Assembly: GCA_037903475.1 (NCBI GenBank)
Contig: JBAJFG010000034.1
Coordinates: forward strand, 248,001-312,000
Length of the DNA: 64,000 bases
DNA from: Ancylostoma caninum
Taxonomy: Eukaryota; Nematoda; Chromadorea; Rhabditida; Ancylostomatidae
Reading direction: 5' to 3'
This document shows, piece after piece, positions 60,431 through 64,000 of the stretch (position 1 is its first letter; every line of letters begins with the position of its first letter). The translations under genes and the position numbers were made by a program. The notes under the pieces were generated by a model. That model saw only the letters and a list, made by a program, of their open reading frames with translations. It did not search any database and had not been told where the DNA came from.

Positions 60431-61455
60431 TTTATAATGAAGGCACCATCTTATGTAGGTGGATTTTTGGATTCTTAGCCGGGTTACTCCTTAGTCCCCT
60501 TAGATGAGTCGCAACGATTCTTTGCATTAGCAGACTGGTCTGGGATTCATGAAAAGATTATCAAGGAAACCAACGATGATTAGCGTGATAGATCATCGTA
60601 TAGACAATGCAATGACGAGAGACGTAAGAAGTGAAAGTTGATTTGCAGGTCTGGCTTCGCTTGGTTGTGTGTTCATGAATCCTAGTCTTGACTATACGCG
60701 CTTCGAGCTTATGGCTCCCCATATATTCCACAGATCTGTCTCCAGCAGTCTACCATATATTCAAGCATCTATGGGTAAACATACGCTGTAAGGCTTACAG
60801 TGAACAGATGCTGCTTGAAAATGACGTTTGCCGTTCTTTTGAGTATGATATTGTTAATCTTCAGACTTCTGGAACAATCCCATTCATGTTGTCGCATTCG
60901 TAATATTGCAGCGATACTGATGCATTTCGGCTCGAACGAATTTGTTGGCTATGAGCCGAGTTATGGAATTTTGAAAAATCATGCGCAACTTCCTGAGAAC
61001 TACTGCACACATCTAGCAGGGGCGAAGCTAGTCATAAAGCAGTAAATAAAAACTGGAAAGCTCACATCTGCGTAATAAGCAAGTTGTATTACAGTTCTAA
61101 GTCATTGAAGCGTAGGTTAGCAGTCTCCTCCTGGCAAACGAAGCAGAAAGACTGCCAACATCTAGCTACTAGGTGTTCATCGATTGTACATGTTTGTAAG
61201 TTAGTGATGAGACAGTGATACATTGTTGGCATCAAGGTCTGAAGAAAGCATTTAATTCGTAAGCTTTCAATGAAGGCTTCTGAAACTCCACTCGAACGCC
61301 AAGATTTAAACGCGAACTCTCCGTTTCATGTGCTTTCTCCGAAATAATCACGACTCCAAAAAGTTTCAGGCTTCATAATTGATCCCTAGTTTCGCTAATA
61401 GGGTCTTATTCGCTTGTGTCATGCCAGTTGAACTCAACGACCACGTTGAACTAAT
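60430..61455. other. Between the repeat element and the end of G1
   Basis: No gene with support. Short open frames at 60688-61045 have no start or splice context that I can defend. Confidence 0.35.
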
Positions 61456-61476
61456 TCTTACATTCAACAACATTGC

Positions 61477-61482
61477 TTTATT
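61477..61482 (-). terminator. Poly(A) signal of G1
   Basis: AATAAA on the minus strand (TTAATAAAGCAATG), about 485 nt after the G1 stop codon. Confidence 0.6.
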
Positions 61483-61965
61483 AACACACTTCGAAACTAA
61501 TTACATGGCACAAATTCCACAGCGAGATTCATTGACATAAAGAAATTCGGAAATCTTACACAGAACGATAATGCAATATCAATGATCATTGTATTGAGTA
61601 TCGAAAACGAAATAGGTGGAGCTTAAGCGAAAATGATAGGCAAACGAGGTCCGGAAATGAAGTGTGATGAAAGCAAAGAGCAGAGAGGCAACAGAAACAC
61701 ATCCAAAGTAACCAGAATGTGAGTGCTGACAGCCGAGAATGTGTAATAGTTGACATAGAAATAGTATGAGGCGAAGTAAACACACAAAATGATAGCCATA
61801 GCAACATACAATACATACCAGAAATTCTGGAGAAAACTGAAGCGATCCAAAGGAGAGAAACATCCCGAAAACCAAGAGAAAAGACAATGAGATTCGCAGT
61901 GTAATTGTAGTCGTTGAGAGGATGGCACACACAGTCCCTGCAGCAGCACATCACCTGGAGTGTTT

Positions 61966-64000
61966 CTACCTGAAATCCAGCAATGAAAAATCCTTGAAAG
62001 TGAGGCAAGTCCAGAAAAATGAAATAGCTACTCACTTGCAATTGGTAACGTCCGACATCACAGCCTCCGCAGGCTTTGTATCGACCTGATCCTGATTTTC
62101 GGGAGTGGATTTCTCCGTAGGACCATTTTCTTTACGCTTTCGTCCACGTCCACGGCCCACGGTGCTGCTGTCGGATTTCGCTGCAGGATCACTTTCCTTA
62201 CGCTTTCGTCCACGTCCACGGCCCTTGGTGCTGGCGTTGGACTTCGCCACAGGATCACTTTCCTTACGCTTTCGTCCACGTCCGCGGCCCACGGTGCCGG
62301 TGTTGCTCGCTGCACGCTTCGATTTCTTCACTCTTTGCTTTCTGAGCTTTGCATCCTAAGAAGTTTTCAGGATGAGAAACATTTCATCGTGACCGAAACT
62401 CAAGGGATATTTCGGGTATCTACAGGAAGCTCCAAATGTGCGTAGTCAAGAGGGGCGTGGCCACGGTGCGGCTCCTTGATCAGACACAGGCGCTCTCTAT
62501 GCTGCCTCTGACTTCTCTGACTCTGCAGACAACCGGTGACAGCATGCAGAGCGTCTGTGTCTCTGCCTAAAGCCGCGTCGTGGCCACGCCCCTCTTGACT
62601 GTGAACATTTGGAGCTTCCTGTACATAAACAGGGATAAATAAAAAAAATTTCAGGTGAGAACAAAAATTTGATGGATTAGACACTTACATCAAAATAGCA
62701 GAATTCCTCCTCGTCACCCCCTTCCTTCCCTTTTGGTGGCTCCGACTTTTCCTGCGGATTTGCAGACACGATCGTGTCAGCGTCCACAATCTTCAGCAGA
62801 GCATTCATGAGTGTTGGCAGCTTGGAATAGCAGCGAGGTGGATTGGCAAGGATCGAGCACAGCCTGAAGAATATTTGACTACTATCCTTAGCACTTTTAC
62901 CTATGGTTCTTAAAAAGCTCAAAATCTGGATGGAAGTACTAAGGATATTCGGAAAAGGACACCATTGCATGGAGGAATAAGCCACTTTTTTTGCTATCAT
63001 CGCATCAGCCACTGACAAAAACTAAGTTTTTCAGTTTCGAGATGTTCCAGGATTGTGAATGACGGGACCAAGCCAATCAAACCCGTACATAAATAGGTAA
63101 TGTCAGAAGCACTATTATCGCGGATTCACTAGTCAGGAATGCAATCGCTCCAACAGGTTCCTCTCTCACTATTTAATAACGCTGCGTGAAATAACATATA
63201 GGAAAATCACTACACCTATTTAAACCTCCACCACAACCCCTTACCGAAAAATGAAAAGTTCAGACCGGTTAGCAAACGGTCTTACCGTAAAAGTGCGGGC
63301 GTAAGGTAAAATGTGCTCCACATACGTATAACTTTACCGAAGCCATTCATAAGGTCATCAGGGTCTACATATAAAATGTCGAGCCACCTATCAATGCCGA
63401 TTTTTACTTTGCAGAGGGTAGTATAGATCCCCTACACTTGGAGGTTACGGTAAGACTGTTTGCTAACCGGTCTGAACTTCTTATCTCTCTACCGCCTACA
63501 TCACACCTCAGCCAGTGAAACCTAGGTTCTTGGTCTGATATACCATTATATTTTTCTCCCATTTCAGAATAAAAATGTTCACAGCTTGCCGCAACCTAAT
63601 AAAAAAATGTCAAGTCCTTCTTTCACGAGGTATTTGTTCCGGATTTTTCTCACGGTTCCTGCATGAAGACCTTCGTTAAATGAGCATATTTGGATCCTGA
63701 CACGACACTGGATGATGACGTCAGGAGTTTTTCCTCTAATTCCGACCCACTATCAAAAGGGAAGCACTTCACTTCGCAAAGAAGCGAATTACGTGAAAGG
63801 AAACCACGATGGGGTGGATTTGGAGCACCTGTGATGGTACAATCAAGAGGGCGACAGCCAGTAGCGGTCTTCCGGGACAGCCTCATCTCTCGGAATACGG
63901 TCAATTTTCTCGGAAAAGGGTAACAACAGAATCCGACGCACCTGCGGAAAGAAACCGGGAAGTCAACGAAATCCTTCACTTTGTTATACACCATTTGATA
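61966..64000 (-). CDS. G1: SPK-like protein with AT-hook-like repeats, 5' part outside window
   Basis: Exons seen (minus strand): >64000-63942 (MVYNKVKDFVDFPVSFR), 62863-62689 (LCSILANPPRCYSKLPTLMN, ALLKIVDAD, ending CYFD), 62355-62036 and 61969-61966 (Lys, then TAG). Phases close. The third exon is distinctive: three 22-residue units, each starting GRGRGRKRKE(S/N)(D/G)P, which resemble AT-hook or basic DNA-binding segments, replace the mixed acidic/basic exon of the paralogues. It then ends AVMSDVTNCK, an echo of MSDLSNYK. The start, any N-terminal domain and the front half of the SPK-like domain lie beyond the right edge. Likely a nuclear DNA- or chromatin-associated protein, by inference. 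Confidence 0.7.
62423..62621. mobile_element. 199-bp MITE with CAGGAAGCTCC ends and TA duplication
   Basis: Starts CAGGAAGCTCCAAATGTG, ends CATTTGGAGCTTCCTG, with GTCAAGAGGGGCGTGGCCAC inverted just inside. TA on both flanks (62421-62422, 62622-62623). It lies in the G1 intron before the AT-hook-like exon. A diverged relative is at 13865-14072. Confidence 0.8.
63256..63479. mobile_element. MITE with AAGTTCAGACCGG inverted ends
   Basis: Left arm AAGTTCAGACCGGTTAGCAA then ACGGTCTTACCGTAA; the right arm TTACGGTAAGACTGTTTGCT then AACCGGTCTGAACTT is its inverse over about 35 bp. 224 bp, in the G1 intron. No clear target duplication. Confidence 0.75.

Noticed and set aside
62105..62359. Plus-strand Arg/Pro-rich frame
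   Set aside because: Antisense shadow of the G1 AT-hook-like repeats.

Overview
The window reads as nuclear DNA of a nematode, most likely a strongylid (hookworm-type) worm. Genes are split by many introns with TTTTCAG-type acceptors, several first coding exons sit 10-40 bases after such an acceptor (as expected for spliced-leader addition), and there is a decayed RTE-type retrotransposon plus many short inverted-repeat elements. There is no sign of bacterial gene organisation. Species assignment is inference.

Left part (1-14.4 kb): a minus-strand rhodopsin-like GPCR, seen as three exons (about 4.04-1.3 kb); the 3' end of an unrecognised plus-strand gene (7.43-7.93 kb); an acidic orphan terminal exon (10.14-10.27 kb); and a dead RTE element (13.06-10.56 kb, minus strand).

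Centre and right (14.5-64 kb): a tandem family of paralogous genes, seven on the minus strand (G7 14.5-18.4, G6 19.5-24.4, G5 27.3-29.7, G4 30.8-36.2, G3 43.6-48.9, G2 50.8-57.2, G1 62.0->64 kb) and one on the plus strand (P, 37.26-39.26 kb), with a gutted second plus copy at 58.1-58.4 kb. I rebuilt the exons by hand. In G3-G7 and P, frames and splice phases close exactly, giving proteins of 406, 614, 317, 357, 551 and 311 aa. The shared modules in order are: a short leader; an unnamed N-terminal domain (G3, G4, G5); an acidic or KEEPPEE-repeat linker; a domain split over three exons (W..GKSSM.WEEI.PAFI.YF / KI..FDDFPVTFRR / LCEIL.NPPR.YSKL.TLMNALKKVVDVD) that I read as a divergent SPK domain; a basic, NLS- or AT-hook-like C-terminal exon, often ending in MSDLSNYK; and a non-coding last exon. 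They look like nuclear or chromatin proteins.

The family is actively rearranging. A divergent gene pair (G4/P) is duplicated as G2/pseudo-P. G2 lost its N-terminal domain and expanded its 31-aa repeat from 7 to 15 units. Two TA-flanked MITEs sit in one duplicate while the other keeps clean empty sites. The domain-splitting intron is tiny (51, 54 or 57 nt, always a multiple of three) and stop-free in four genes. The last intron sits so that spliced and unspliced mRNA would encode the same C-terminus.
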